Source: Hyaloraphidium curvatum
Taxonomy: Eukaryota > Monoblepharomycota > Hyaloraphidiomycetes > Hyaloraphidiales > Hyaloraphidiaceae
NCBI GenBank assembly: GCA_025558095.1
Contig: JAIVFI010000007.1
Location: 826,791 to 890,790 of the forward strand
DNA: 64,000 nucleotides
Reading direction: 5' to 3'
Under the pieces are notes generated by a model. It saw nothing but the letters and a program-made list of their open reading frames with translations, searched no databases and was not told the origin of the DNA. Position 1 is the stretch's first letter, and each line of letters begins with the position of its first letter. The position numbers were made by a program, and so were the translations under genes. This document shows, one piece after another, positions 1 through 9,517 of the stretch.

Positions 1-1
1 G

Positions 2-1231
2 CTCCCCACGGCGGGCGCGTCCAAGAAGCGCGAGGGCGCCTTCTGCGTCTGGACCGAGAAGGAGATCCGCGACGCGCTGGTCAAAGGCGCCGGCATGGGC
101 CTCAAGGAGGTCGAGGTTTTTGAGCACTACTACGATGTCAAGAGCGGGGGCAACGTGCGGCCGGGGCCAACGGATCCGCACGGCGAGCTGCGCGGGCAGA
201 ACGTGCTGCGGGTGCTCAGGCCCGTGGCCGAGGTCGCGGCCAAGTTCGGCATCCCCGAGGAGGAGGTCCGCGCGATCGTGGCCAAGGGCACCGCGCAGCT
301 GGCCGAGGAGCGCAAGGCCCGGCCGCCGCCGCACCTGGACGACAAGATCCTCGTGGCGTGGAACGGGCTCGCCATCTCGGGGCTGGCAAAGTGCCATGTG
401 CACCTGGTCCCCGACCTGGCCAGCTCCGAGTACCTCGAGCGCGCCCTGGCGGCCGCCGACTTTCTCCGCTCCGAGATGTACGACCCCGCGACGCACCAGC
501 TCACCCGCGTGTACCGCGAGGGCCCCGGCATCTCCCGTGGCGTCGCGGAGGACTACGCCTTCCTGATCCAGGGCCTGCTCGACCTGTACGAGGCCCTCGT
601 GCTGTCCGGCGGCGACCCCGCCCGCGCGGACGGGTACCTCCTCTGGGCCGCGGACCTGCAGGACCACCTGGACGCCAACTTCTGGGACGGCGCCGGGTGC
701 GGGTACTTCACCGGCGCGCGGAACCCGCGGCCGGAGGAGCAGCCGGGGGAGGCGGCGGACTACGTGCTCGTGCGGACCAAGGAGGACCACGACGGCGCGG
801 AGCCGAGCCCGAGCTCGGTGGGGATGGCGAATCTGGTGCGCCTGGAGGGGATGGTGCCGCTGCGGGCCAAGGAGGCGGGGGGGATGGGGTACGGCGAGCG
901 CGCGGGCAAGGTGGCGGCGGGGTTCGCGGAGCAGCTGGGCAAGTTCCCGCAGACGATGCCGCAGATGGTGGCCGCGGTCGAGGACTGGCGTTGGGGGCTC
1001 GAGAACGTGGGTGTGCTGAGGCGGTCGTGGGCCGGAAGTCTGACCGCGCCTCGCCCGCAGGTGGTGATCAAGGATGCCTCCAAGGAGGCCCTCGCCGACC
1101 TCCGCAGGTCCAAGGTCCTCGCGCGGACCTTCGTGCTTGCCACCGAGGTCACCAAGAAGTACAACGAGCGGGTGGCCGAGGCCCTGGCGGCCGATCGGAG
1201 CGGCGTGTTCGGCGTCGCCGGCAAGCTCTGA
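2..1231 (+). CDS. SPATA20/YyaL-like protein, 3' part
   Basis: The reading frame is already open at base 2, so the 5' part lies outside the window. The residues match the SPATA20/YyaL family (thioredoxin-like domain followed by an alpha/alpha-toroid resembling N-acylglucosamine epimerases): the EGAFCVWTEKEI block, DPHGELRGQNVL, and HLDDKILVAWNGLAISGLAK at about 316-380. The thioredoxin-like N-terminus is missing here. A 54-nt intron probably lies at 1007-1060 (GTGGGT...CGCAG, TCTGAC branch). Its length is a multiple of three, so the frame reads through it; removing it joins LEN to VVIKDAS. The function of the family is poorly known and nothing here suggests decay. Confidence 0.85.
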   Translation, partial: LPTAGASKKREGAFCVWTEKEIRDALVKGAGMGLKEVEVFEHYYDVKSGGNVRPGPTDPHGELRGQNVLRVLRPVAEVAAKFGIPEEEVRAIVAKGTAQLAEERKARPPPHLDDKILVAWNGLAISGLAKCHVHLVPDLASSEYLERALAAADFLRSEMYDPATHQLTRVYREGPGISRGVAEDYAFLIQGLLDLYEALVLSGGDPARADGYLLWAADLQDHLDANFWDGAGCGYFTGARNPRPEEQPGEAADYVLVRTKEDHDGAEPSPSSVGMANLVRLEGMVPLRAKEAGGMGYGERAGKVAAGFAEQLGKFPQTMPQMVAAVEDWRWGLENVGVLRRSWAGSLTAPRPQVVIKDASKEALADLRRSKVLARTFVLATEVTKKYNERVAEALAADRSGVFGVAGKL

Positions 1232-1302
1232 AGATTTGACCCAGCGGAAGTCTTGATACGACATCTCTGTCTTGATCTTGAATCGAACGACATCACAGCA
1301 TA

Positions 1303-2453
1303 TCACATCCGCGCCTCCAACGAGTCCAATCCCGCCGTTTTGAGCGCCATCCTCGCCTCGACCCCGTCCTCCTCGCCGCAACCCTCCTTCGCCCACCCCA
1401 CGCCGCCGAGCCGCTCCATCACCTCCCCCGCGGGCCAATCCCTCCCGTCTTCCGTCCTCCCGCCGGTCCACGGCGTCAGCGTGACCTTGGCCAGGTCCAC
1501 GGGGTCGTCCTTGTACGGGGAATCGGGGGGGAAGGCGTCGATGACGTGCGGGCGGTGGCCGGTGGTGATCCGCCGCGCGTAGCAGCGCTGTTTGAGGGCG
1601 AGCTGGGTGGGGGAAATCGTGCCGATGGGGAGCATGCAGACGTAGAGCGTCATGCGGGGGAACGGGTCGGGGAGCGAGCGAGTGGGAAAGGGGGGTTGGT
1701 TGCAGTGAACCGTCGTCGATTTCCAGCTGTTCGAGGGACGGAGGTCAATCACGCCGACAGCCTGAGAAGCTGGACGACAACCCACAGGAAGAAGGTGCCC
1801 GGCGGTCCGCACAGCTTGAGCCGTTCCACGCCCGGAGGCAGCGGCCGTCCGTCGCGGAAGCTCTCCGAGAACTCCTTCACGCGGCGTCCCTCCCACGCCG
1901 GATCGAAGAGCCTGTGCGATCCCGCGTACACCACGAGCCCGCCGTCGTCGACTCCCGAAGGATACAGGGCGAGATTGCCCTGAACGACGTCGTGCCGCTC
2001 GCGCGAGAAGCCCTTTTGACGAGGCATGTAGTCGACGTGCGGCCACGACGACGTCTCCTCCTGAGGCTCGCCGAGGGCCCTCAGGAGCTCCGGCGGCCGC
2101 ATGAAGCCGAGCCCGTCGAAACCAGTGATCAGCCGCGAGGGGTCGCAACGATTCACGAGCGCGAACAGGGCGCGGACGTCCGGGTGGCACCGAGCGGCCC
2201 ACGAGCACGCCGCGTGGCCGCAGCCGTACGAGTGGAAGATTCCCTTGCCTGCCTGTGGGAACCGGTCGGCGGTCCACGTCGCGGGGTCGTGCGTGACGCC
2301 GGTGCCTAAATCTGCGAGCCAGCAGAAGAACAGTCCGCGCAGGACGGTGACGTCGCCCGCGGGGAGCAGCGAGACGCCCGAGTAGCCATTTTGCTCGAGG
2401 TCCGCGAGGATCGCGGCGGGCTCCGCGAGCGTGCGGAGCGGAGTTTGGGGCAT
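1303..2453 (-). CDS. PhyH-like Fe(II)/2-oxoglutarate dioxygenase
   Basis: Two exons, 2453-1786 and 1726-1303, joined through a 59-nt GT-AG intron (1785-1727), give 363 residues. The splice restores FFLWKSTTVHCNQPPF, whose histidine is the expected distal iron ligand. Exon 1 carries the proximal HxD motif in WPHVDYMPRQKG and the QGNLALYPSG/GLVVYAGSHRLF strands typical of phytanoyl-CoA dioxygenase-like enzymes. Family members hydroxylate small molecules or lipids with Fe(II), oxygen and 2-oxoglutarate; the substrate cannot be read from the sequence. It is convergent with the SPATA20-like gene, about 70 bp away. Confidence 0.75.
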
Positions 2454-2872
2454 CTTCGGTGGGAGACAAGCGTCGCGATCGTAGATGGCGCCGTTGCGTC
2501 CGTTTCTCCCTCGATCACGGGGCCGTCCATCGTGGAATCGCTCCCTCCCGCGCCGACGAACGGATTTGCCTGTCAGTTCGAGCGGGCTTCAATCTGGAAC
2601 CATGGCCGCGCCGCCGGCGGACACGGGACATGGAACGGGACATGGAACGGCATGAACCGAACGAATGGCAACCGACGACACGTCGTGCCCCATCTGAAGC
2701 TCTCTACTGCTTGCTCATGCCGCCCCACACTTGCGGCCGCCGTCCGCGGACACCGATGCCGAAGCGACATGCCGTCTCCTCCGGTGGACGCTGCCTGGCA
2801 CGTGGACGCAACAACGACGGTCCATCGACATGTTTGGCCCGGAGCTCCTACGCGTGGCAATGCGACTACGGC
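2454..2872. other. intergenic, no gene seen
   Basis: This 419-base stretch lies between the start of the dioxygenase and the 3' end of coiled-coil paralogue A. A 13-bp motif (GGGACATGGAACG) is repeated around 2625-2650. No coding frame with sensible composition is seen. Confidence 0.5.
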
Positions 2873-3611
2873 TCAGTTTGCGGCCTTCTTGGCCCTCTTG
2901 CGGGGCTGGTCCCCGGCGGCTCCCCCGCCCGCCGCGCCGTCGGGCACCCCCTCCTCCCCGTCCGCCGTGCCCGCGGCGGACCCGCCCCCGTCGCCGCCGG
3001 CCCTCTTGCCGGCGCGCTCCCCGGGCGTTGCGCCGGCGCCGCCCTGCGTGCGCAGCCGCTGGAGGTGCAGCAGGAGGGTCCTGGGGTCGTCGCCGTGGGC
3101 TTCGACGAGCCCGACGATCCGCCCCGGATCGGGCCGGACGGCGGGCTCGGGCACCGCGGGCTTCCCGGGGCCTCGGATCGGGGGCGGGACCGCGGGCTTC
3201 GGGGGGTCGTTGCCGCGCGCGGCGGCCCGGGCCCGCTTCGCGCCGGCGTCGATGGCGTCGTTGAGCTCGACCCATGCGGTGCGGTGGTTCTCGAGGTTGG
3301 ACCGCAGGCGGGCGTTTTCGGCCTGCAGGGCTTGGATCTCGGCCTCCCTGGCTTGGGCGTGTTCCCTGGCGTCCGCGAGGTCGTCCAGGGCGTGCTGCAA
3401 CGCGGTGCAGAGGACGGCCTGGCTACTGTGGGCCACTTCCAGCAGTCCCTCGAGCTCCTCGGCCCAGGCCGCCTCGTCGGCGGCCTGCTCAGCGAGCCCC
3501 CCGGCCTGCACGGCGTTCATCGTGGCGGGGGTGCTGCGGGCCAGGTCGGGTTGAGAGGCGGACGGCGGGCGGGCGCGGGCCGGCACGGGCTCACCTCGGC
3601 GCGGCGTCCAT
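2873..3611 (-). CDS. coiled-coil/NLS family protein, paralogue A (short form)
   Basis: Exon 1 is 3611-3595 (17 nt, ATG GAC GCC GCG CCG AG). Intron 1 is 3594-3534 (61 nt, CTCAAC branch). Exon 2 is 3533-2873. The protein has 225 residues and starts MDAAPSTPATMNAVQ. A coiled coil rich in A, E and L (LADAREHAQAREAEIQALQ) is followed by a proline-rich linker. Next comes only the first third of the family's C-terminal domain (GRIVGLVEAHGDDPRTLLLH), then a basic end (PRKRAKKAAN). The introns that split the coil and linker in paralogues B, E and F are absent. It is either a shortened relative or a partial copy; no function is known. It is divergent from the Rieske gene. Confidence 0.75.
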
Positions 3612-3914
3612 CCCGGGAGCTGATCTGGCGGGGTCGATGCGCTGCGTGCCGGGGTTGGTTCGTGGCGCTCGATGCCGGCTTCTGCTCGGTGGCCTCGTGA
3701 CGGTCCGGTCCCAGCACAAGCGTCCAATCCCTGGGAGCTCCCAGAAACAATCTCGCCGATTATCCGATCGAAACCCATAGCCAGACCACGCGCGCCGGAA
3801 CGCGGCCGGACGGATCCGGGATCCGCTGACAGCATCACACGGACCACCGTGTGTGTCGCGCGGACCGCCGCGCCCGCCCCGCCGGACGCGTCCCTCCGCC
3901 CTCCCCCGCGCGCG
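3612..3914. promoter_or_regulatory. shared divergent promoter region, paralogue A / Rieske gene
   Basis: A 303-base divergent region separates the two start codons. It holds the perfect palindrome at 3731-3744. On the A side, 3612 to about 3670 matches the 5' leaders of paralogues B and E (CACGAACCAACCCCGGCACG block on the minus strand). Confidence 0.55.
3731..3744. promoter_or_regulatory. palindromic family element (CTGGGAGCTCCCAG)
   Basis: A perfect 14-bp palindrome, 119 bp upstream of the paralogue A start codon. The same element, with one to four changes, precedes the other paralogues at similar distance. It is probably a binding site for a dimeric factor; this is inferred from conservation and symmetry. 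Confidence 0.6.
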
Positions 3915-4608
3915 ATGCGCATCCCCGCTCCCGCCGCCCTCGCCTCCCGGCCCGCCCGCACATCCCCGCGCGCGGGCTACCGCCCCGTCTGCCCGCTCGC
4001 CGAGCTGCTCCCCGGCGGCGCGCGGTGGCGCCCCGAAAGGGGCCTGGGCACGGCGCGGGTGCTGTTCGCGGGGGACGCGTTCTGCGTCGCAGATGAAGAG
4101 GGGAAATTTGCGAGCGAGGCGGAGGGCGAGGGGAGGGCCGAGGTGCTTGTTCTCTCGACGCCGGACGGGCAGCTCTTCGCGCTCTCAAACGTGACCTTCC
4201 CTCCCCCGCGCTCCCCGCTTCCGCTGACCTTTTCCCCCGCCGCAGATATGCCCGCACGCGGGCTACCCCCTCCACGCCTCCTGCTCGCTGACGGACATCG
4301 AGGACGGGCTGTGGGGCAGGGTGCCCGCGGTAAGGTGCGAGCGGCACGGCTGGGCGTTCGACGCGCTGTCCGGGGGGTGCGCGGGCAACCGCAGCGTGAT
4401 CGATCTTTATGGGGTGGAGGTGGACGTGTATTTGCCGGATGGTGGGGCAGGCGGCACCGAGGAGGATGGCGGCGCTGCGGAGGGGGAAGGAGCAGGGGAC
4501 GGGGCGAAAGGGGAGGCCTGGGTTTTCGTGGGCCGGGAACCGGTCAACGCCGACGTGCCCGGACGGCGGTCGCGGTTCGGCGGGAGACCGGTGTGGGACG
4601 CCGCGTGA
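3915..4608 (+). CDS. Rieske [2Fe-2S] domain protein
   Basis: Exons 3915-4190 and 4246-4608 flank a 55-nt intron (GTGACC...CGCAG, GCTGACC branch), giving 212 residues. The splice creates LSN-ICPHAGYPLHASCS, so the first cluster ligand pair (C-P-H) is formed by joining the exons; the second pair is in RCERHGWAFD. This matches small soluble Rieske ferredoxin-like proteins (RFESD type) that carry electrons. The N-terminus is rich in R, A and S without acids and could be a mitochondrial presequence. It is divergent from coiled-coil paralogue A. The acidic stretch near 4440-4500 is unusual for the family. Confidence 0.75.
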
Positions 4609-4955
4609 TCTTCCGCCCGTGGGGGCAGAAGCGCATCGATACCCGAGAAACCGCCCGGTTCCCTCCCCCGCCAGCCGCGTCCTTCCGATACAGGCCGCCC
4701 ACCCATCGTCCTTGCCCACGGCTCCGCACCTTCTTCCCCCGCCCGGGTTTCTCGTCCGCAACCGCCGCCCGCCAGGTGGGGTGACTCGGTGCGCGAGAAT
4801 CCTGCTCCGCCACACGGGGTTCTCGCGCGCCGACTCATTTCCGCGCCCCGATTCCGCGCCCCGCTAACTGCGCCGCGCGGATCAGCAGGGGCGCCGGCGA
4901 TGCCGGCGCTCCCCATCGGACAGACAGGCAGACAGACGGACAGACACAATTAGGC
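4609..4955. other. intergenic, no gene seen
   Basis: A 347-base stretch downstream of the Rieske gene. It ends with a short GACAGACAG-rich run near 4918-4945. No supported coding frame. Confidence 0.4.
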
Positions 4956-5426
4956 ATGGGCACACTGCTCGCGCACTCGCCTTCCCCCGCTTCGCTCCCC
5001 CCACCCAACCGGGCATGCGAACACTACGCCGGCGGCGACCCGCTCGCGTTCTGCTGGGCGTGCGCGTTTCCCTCGCCCCCCCTCCCCTCCCTCCCCTCCC
5101 CCGCCCGGATGGAACGGAGGGTGCGCTTCCACCCCCGCGTCGAAGTGCGCTGGACGTTCGCACCCGGGGACTACGCGCGGTCGATGTACGCGCCCGACGC
5201 CGCCCTCGAGCATGACGGCGGGGAGGGAGGAGACGGGGACGACGAGGAGGCGACGGTGGTGTCCCCCGCGGAACCGGAGGCCGCGCCAAGGGGTTCGCTG
5301 GACAGGGGGTCGGAGGGGTCGGGGACGCTGCTGGGCACGGACTGCCGCCCCGAAACGGGATTGGAAGATGGTGGGCGTGGGCGATGGGCCCGGGAGTGGC
5401 ATGCGGGGACTGCGGCGACGAAATGA
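4956..5426 (+). CDS. hypothetical protein with VRFHPRVEVR motif
   Basis: A single open frame of 156 residues; an internal ATG at 5109 would give 105 residues starting MERRVRFHPRVEVRWTFAPG. The segment VRFHPRVEVRWTFAPGDYAR resembles short K/R-V-R-F motifs of small eukaryotic proteins, possibly a protein phosphatase 1 docking-type (RVxF) site. The C-terminal half is acidic and glycine-rich with no recognisable domain. Composition and codon use fit the neighbouring genes, but no homologue is recognised, so this is a modest-confidence gene. Confidence 0.4.
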   Translation: MGTLLAHSPSPASLPPPNRACEHYAGGDPLAFCWACAFPSPPLPSLPSPARMERRVRFHPRVEVRWTFAPGDYARSMYAPDAALEHDGGEGGDGDDEEATVVSPAEPEAAPRGSLDRGSEGSGTLLGTDCRPETGLEDGGRGRWAREWHAGTAATK

Positions 5427-5981
5427 CGACAAGGGAGAGCGGCGGCTGGCACATGGGACTTGAGGGGGGAGGAAAGGTCTGTATTGAATGGCAGATTGCA
5501 TTCTTTCGACGGCATGCCATTCACGGATCCTTCCGCGGGGCGCCCGGGTCCCCGGTCTCGCGCCGGTGGTGGAAAGTCAGTCATGAGAAATCGATCCGAA
5601 ATCAGTCAGTCAGTCGACCGCAGGCCACCGCGTCACGTCCCCGCACAGGCCGTCCGTCCGTCCGTCCCTGCGCGGAGCTTGCGCCGAGCTCGCTATCATT
5701 CCGTGGTGGGGCGCAGCGGGAGAGCGCTCCCCCGTTTGCCAGCCGTCGGCCCGCCGTTGCTGAACAATCCGTGCAGCATTGTCCGACCGTCCGCCACCCG
5801 CGGCCGCAGTCAAAGCTTCCGGATTCACCCCGCTGGTGCACGAAAAGGAGTCGGAGAATCGGTTCTTGCAATAGGAGAGGAGGTTCGGCCCCTTCCCGCA
5901 CTTGTGCCGGGGCCGGCCGGCTGATGTTCCTTGGCCGTTCCTCACCCAGCGTTTTCTTCACCCACACCGGGCCCCACGGCC
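5427..5981. other. intergenic, no gene seen
   Basis: A 555-base stretch with no convincing reading frame; it is presumably the promoter region of the small membrane protein at 5982. Confidence 0.4.
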
Positions 5982-6356
5982 ATGGCCAAGCTCACGAGAA
6001 CCTGCCACATCATCATCTTCCTCCTCGCAATCGTAGCCACGGTCGGCGGGTCCGTGTGCTACGCCCTCGCATCCACCCGCAGCATCCAGACCGTCGGCAC
6101 CTTCTTCCTCTCCGCCGGCGCCACGGTGGCGGGGCTGTACGTCATCGGTTTCATCATCTGGAACTGCGCCGCCAAGGAGGAGGACGAGGGGGAGGATCGG
6201 GCTGCGCGGGACGCGGAAGAGGCCCGCGCCAGGGACGGGGAGGCGGCGGGCGCTGCGGGGAAGGATGGCAAAGGCGGGGCGATCGGGAAGAACCAGGTGG
6301 TCGGGGCCGCGCAGGTGGCGCTGAACATCGGGCAGCTGGTCACGGGGCTGAGCTGA
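5982..6356 (+). CDS. small two-helix membrane protein, unknown
   Basis: 124 residues, starting in a good context (CCATGGCC). Two hydrophobic segments, about residues 8-28 (IIIFLLAIVATVGGSVCYAL) and 36-57 (GTFFLSAGATVAGLYVIGFI), are followed by a charged, glycine/alanine/acid-rich tail ending NIGQLVTGLS. The topology is a helical hairpin with a soluble tail. No family is recognised. An upstream in-frame codon at 5931 is not an ATG. The 3' part overlaps the frame of the antisense MYND gene if that frame runs to its first stop. Confidence 0.6.
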   Translation: MAKLTRTCHIIIFLLAIVATVGGSVCYALASTRSIQTVGTFFLSAGATVAGLYVIGFIIWNCAAKEEDEGEDRAARDAEEARARDGEAAGAAGKDGKGGAIGKNQVVGAAQVALNIGQLVTGLS

Positions 6357-7230
6357 TGGCGATCCAATTGCACCGAGCCGTCCTCTTGCCGCTCCGATAA
6401 CAAGCCGGTCCACGGCGTGCGGTCGATCGCCTGGCAGGATTGCTTGTGCTCCTTCCAATCCTTCCGCTGACATCCGTCCGAGCAGTACCGCACGATCTTA
6501 CACTTCGAGCACGCCATGGCGGGTCCTTTGGCGAGGCACGCGTCGCACCGATCGGGGTTCTCGTTGAGCCCGCGCAGCTCCTCGATCCTCTCGTCGATGC
6601 TCCAGTGGCTCGGCTCTCCCGGCGGCCCGGCGAGCTTCCAGTATGCCGCAACATCCGCCAGCCCATCGCGCCCCGCGAGGAACAGCTCCTTGTCGACCTC
6701 GTCCTCCGAGAGCTTGACCGGGCGTTTCTCCTCCGTAATGCCTTCCAGGCCCGAGACGTGGGCCGCCTCGCCGTAGGCCTCCTCCGGGATCGTGATGCGG
6801 TGACGGTGTTGAAGAGCACCAGCGAGGTGTCGAGCAGCTTGATCGCGCGCGCCTTGTAGGGCAGATGGTCGGCGACGAGCTTCGCGTAGGGCACGCGATC
6901 GGCGGCTAGGACCTTGGCGAGGAACCGGACGGTGCGGGAGAGCTCCGACACGGCATTCAGCATCTCGTCCCTGCCCCATTCCGACACGGGCTTGCGCAGG
7001 ACCCGCTGCACGCGCGGGCCGAAGGTAGCAGCGCTCGCGATCAGGTCCAGCAGGTCGGGCCGGTTCGCGAGCCGCGAACTCGCGGGCGGGTGATCGGCGC
7101 AGCGGTCGAGGAGATCGACCAGCGCCATGGCGGGCTCCCGCACACGGAGGTAGAACTCCCACGCTCCCGGGTTCTCCGCGGGTACGACGACCACGGGCAG
7201 TGGTGAGTCACCCTTGGCGTCTGTACCATT
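6350..7230 (-). CDS. MYND zinc-finger protein, frame-disrupted model
   Basis: A clear MYND finger lies at about 6552-6434 (CDAC...CSKC...YCSDGCQ...H...C), a protein-interaction zinc-binding module. Upstream residues NPGAWEFYLRVREPAMALVD through LLDTSLVLFNTVTA are in one frame. The continuation, ITIPEEAYGEAAHVSGLEGI onward, is in another. The switch is near 6800 and no intron of normal size can join them. No ATG is seen at the 5' end, so an upstream exon is likely. After the MYND the frame stays open to 6059, antisense to the neighbouring gene, so the true stop is unresolved. Exact ends are approximate. Confidence 0.5.
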
Positions 7231-7309
7231 TTCGGGGACCGCGGCCGGTTGACCTGTGCTAGCAACTGCGTTATCGATTCTTCACTCCGGGCTGGCAGAG
7301 TGATCGGTC

Positions 7310-7323
7310 CTTCGAGCTCCCAG
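7310..7323. promoter_or_regulatory. palindromic family element (CTTCGAGCTCCCAG)
   Basis: Lies 114 bp upstream of the paralogue B start codon, in the divergent region shared with the MYND gene. It differs at two positions from the perfect palindrome at 3731. Confidence 0.55.
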
Positions 7324-7437
7324 AACCGTGATCCTGGTCCCGACGACGACGACGAGTCGTCACGGCGATCCTCCATCACGAGGCACGAACCAACCCCGAC
7401 ACGCAGCGCATCGGCCCCGCCCGGATCACCTCCCGAC

Positions 7438-8984
7438 ATGGACGGCACGCCTAGGTGAGCCCGCGCCGGCCGGAGCGCCGTGCCGCCGACGGCCTCTCAA
7501 CCAGTCCCGGGCAGCATCCCCGCGAACATGAACGCCATGCAGGCCCCGCAAGCCGGCCACAACGGTACCATGGCGCCCGCCGGTTCCCCACCGGAGCCCG
7601 CCGCCGTCATCGAGCAGTTTGGAGGGGACCAGCGCCGCTCGGTCGACCGCCTCGTCGCCGGCCTAAAGGCGTACTACGAGCCGCAGCTCCGGCAGGCGCG
7701 GCAAGCCGAGACCGAGGTGGGCGTGCCCGGTTGCGTGTCGGGGAGGGCAAAGAGCTGACCGGGAGCGCGCAGGCACGCCGCAAGCTCGGCGAGGAGGAGT
7801 GCCGGTCGAAGGAGCTCGCCGAGCAGCTGGGCGAGACCCAGCAGATCGCCGCCAACCTCCACATCCAGAACGGGGATCTCAAGAGGGAGAACGACGGGCT
7901 CAAGGCCAAGGTCCGCGACGGCGAGGCCGCTGTCCTCGAGAAAGACGCCAAGATCGAGCGCCTGCTCGCCGAGAACATAAGCCTCCAGACCAAGTACGAG
8001 AGCCTCGAGAACAGCATCAAAGGCACCTTCGGCCACATGTTCCAAGGCAATCAGGGTGGCAGCGCGGGGTCCGCCGCCGAGCCGGTCACGCCGCGCTCGG
8101 AGCCCGCCGCCGCCGAGGAACGGCGCGCTTCCCCGGCCGCTTCCGAGCCCGGCCCCCCGGAGCAGCGCGCCTCTCCCTCTCTCTCGCCGCCGCCCCCGGC
8201 CAGGCCCGTCGAGCCGGTGCCCAAGCCCGAGGAGGAGCACGGACCGCCGCCGGAGCCCGCCGGCAAGGCCGCGGCCGAGGTCTTTGAGATCCCCGACAGT
8301 GACGACGAGGAACCGCCCTCCAGGTGTGTCCTCCGCCCGCGAACCGCACCCGCACCTGCTGACGGATCCCACAGCGCCGTCAAATCGCCCACGTCGGCCA
8401 CCCAGGGCGCCTCCGGCCCCGCCAAGGGCGGCCGCAACAAGGACGGGCCCGTGCGCACCCTGCAGCGCGCCCTCCGCCAACACCACAGGGCCAACGGCGA
8501 CCCGGCCTCCGGCTCCCGCTGGGCCGCCGAGGTGAATGGCAACAGCGAGCTGCGCGAGGCCGTGCTGGCGGCGTGGGCGGCGTGCCCGGCGGACACGGAG
8601 CTCGGGCGCGTGGAAAGGGAGGCCAGGTTCCTCGAGGCCGTCAGGGGGGGGCGCGGGTACCTCTGGGAAAGGTACGAGCCCGGGCAGCCGGCGCCGGGCG
8701 GACCGGCCGGCCGCTCCCGGAGGGGTTCGGGCGCGTCGCGGGGCTCGGCCGGCGGGGGACCGGCCAGGAGGCGCAGGTCGGCCGCCGGCACGCGCGACGA
8801 AGTCCCCTACTGGAGCGACGGGGACGAGCCCGAGGCGGAGGAATCGGGCGAGGAGGAAGCAATGGGGTCGGAGGAGGAGGAGACCGACGACGGCGGCGAG
8901 TTTGACCCCGGCGCCGACTTTGACCCCGAGGAGGTCTGGGCGAGGCCGCGCAAGCGGAAGAGGGAAACGAGCCAGGAGGACTGA
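7438..8984 (+). CDS. coiled-coil/SIM/NLS family protein, paralogue B
   Basis: Exons 7438-7454 (17 nt), 7515-7716, 7773-8323 and 8375-8984 (610 nt); introns of 60, 56 and 51 nt in phases 2, 0 and 2; 459 residues. Order of parts: MDGTPSIPANMNAMQ leader; LVAGLKAYYEPQLRQARQ segment; coiled coil around 74-160; serine/proline linker; acidic hydrophobic patch VFEIPDSDDEE (about 244-254), resembling a SUMO-interacting motif; C-terminal domain ending YLWERYEPG; arginine-rich linker; WSDGDE acidic tail; RKRKRE nuclear-localisation-like end. Closest to paralogues E and F, but the C-terminal domain is the most divergent of the three. Function unknown; a nuclear scaffold is inferred. Confidence 0.85.
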
Positions 8985-9517
8985 TCCGGCGGTGGGGCAA
9001 AAGCAGTGTACCCTTTCCCGTGTTTGTCGTGTCAATGTCAAGTGTCGTCGGCGTCGTCGCACGGGGTCCATGTTCGACCTTTCGTTCCGTTTCCATTTTC
9101 GTCCCTGCGACGAAGGGGCACGCGGCCCAATCCACGTATCTGAAGGAGCTGAGCGCGACGTCGCGCCGAGCTGCGGTTCACGAGCGCGAACGCGCGTGGC
9201 GTCTCGGGTGGCGTGGCAGTCAGAGGTCCGACCGTCTAGTCGGCGCCGCGCGGAATCCTGAGCGAGCTCATCCGAGATCCACATCGCGCCTCTTCCTTTT
9301 CAATCTTTTCCCCGCGCGGTCGCCGCTGCTGCAGCTCCATCTCTGTCGACGACGTCTGGTTTGGCCTCCCGCCCAGCCATGCCAAGGGGTTGTGTGCACT
9401 CACCTCCGCCCGGCTGCTCGCTCCCATCTGAGAACACCCTCTTCCACATCTCCCACCGCGCGACGCAAACGACCCCCGGCACGCCGCACCGCACACACTT
9501 GCGCCCCCGCCCCCACC
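8985..9517. other. intergenic between paralogues B and C
   Basis: 533 bases. The first part, near 9020-9055, has TTTGTCGTGTCAATGTCAAG, similar to the 3' flanks of paralogues E and F. The last 100 bases hold the weak family element at 9414. No gene seen. Confidence 0.45.
9414..9427. promoter_or_regulatory. degenerate palindromic family element (CTGCTCGCTCCCAT)
   Basis: Matches the family element at 11 of 14 positions and lies 90 bp upstream of the paralogue C start. The symmetry is broken, so this is a weak call supported mainly by position. Confidence 0.3.

Noticed and set aside
7674-9284. 536-residue open frame on the minus strand over paralogue B
   Set aside because: It is antisense to well-supported exons, with Gly/Arg/Leu-biased composition typical of shadow frames in GC-rich genes.
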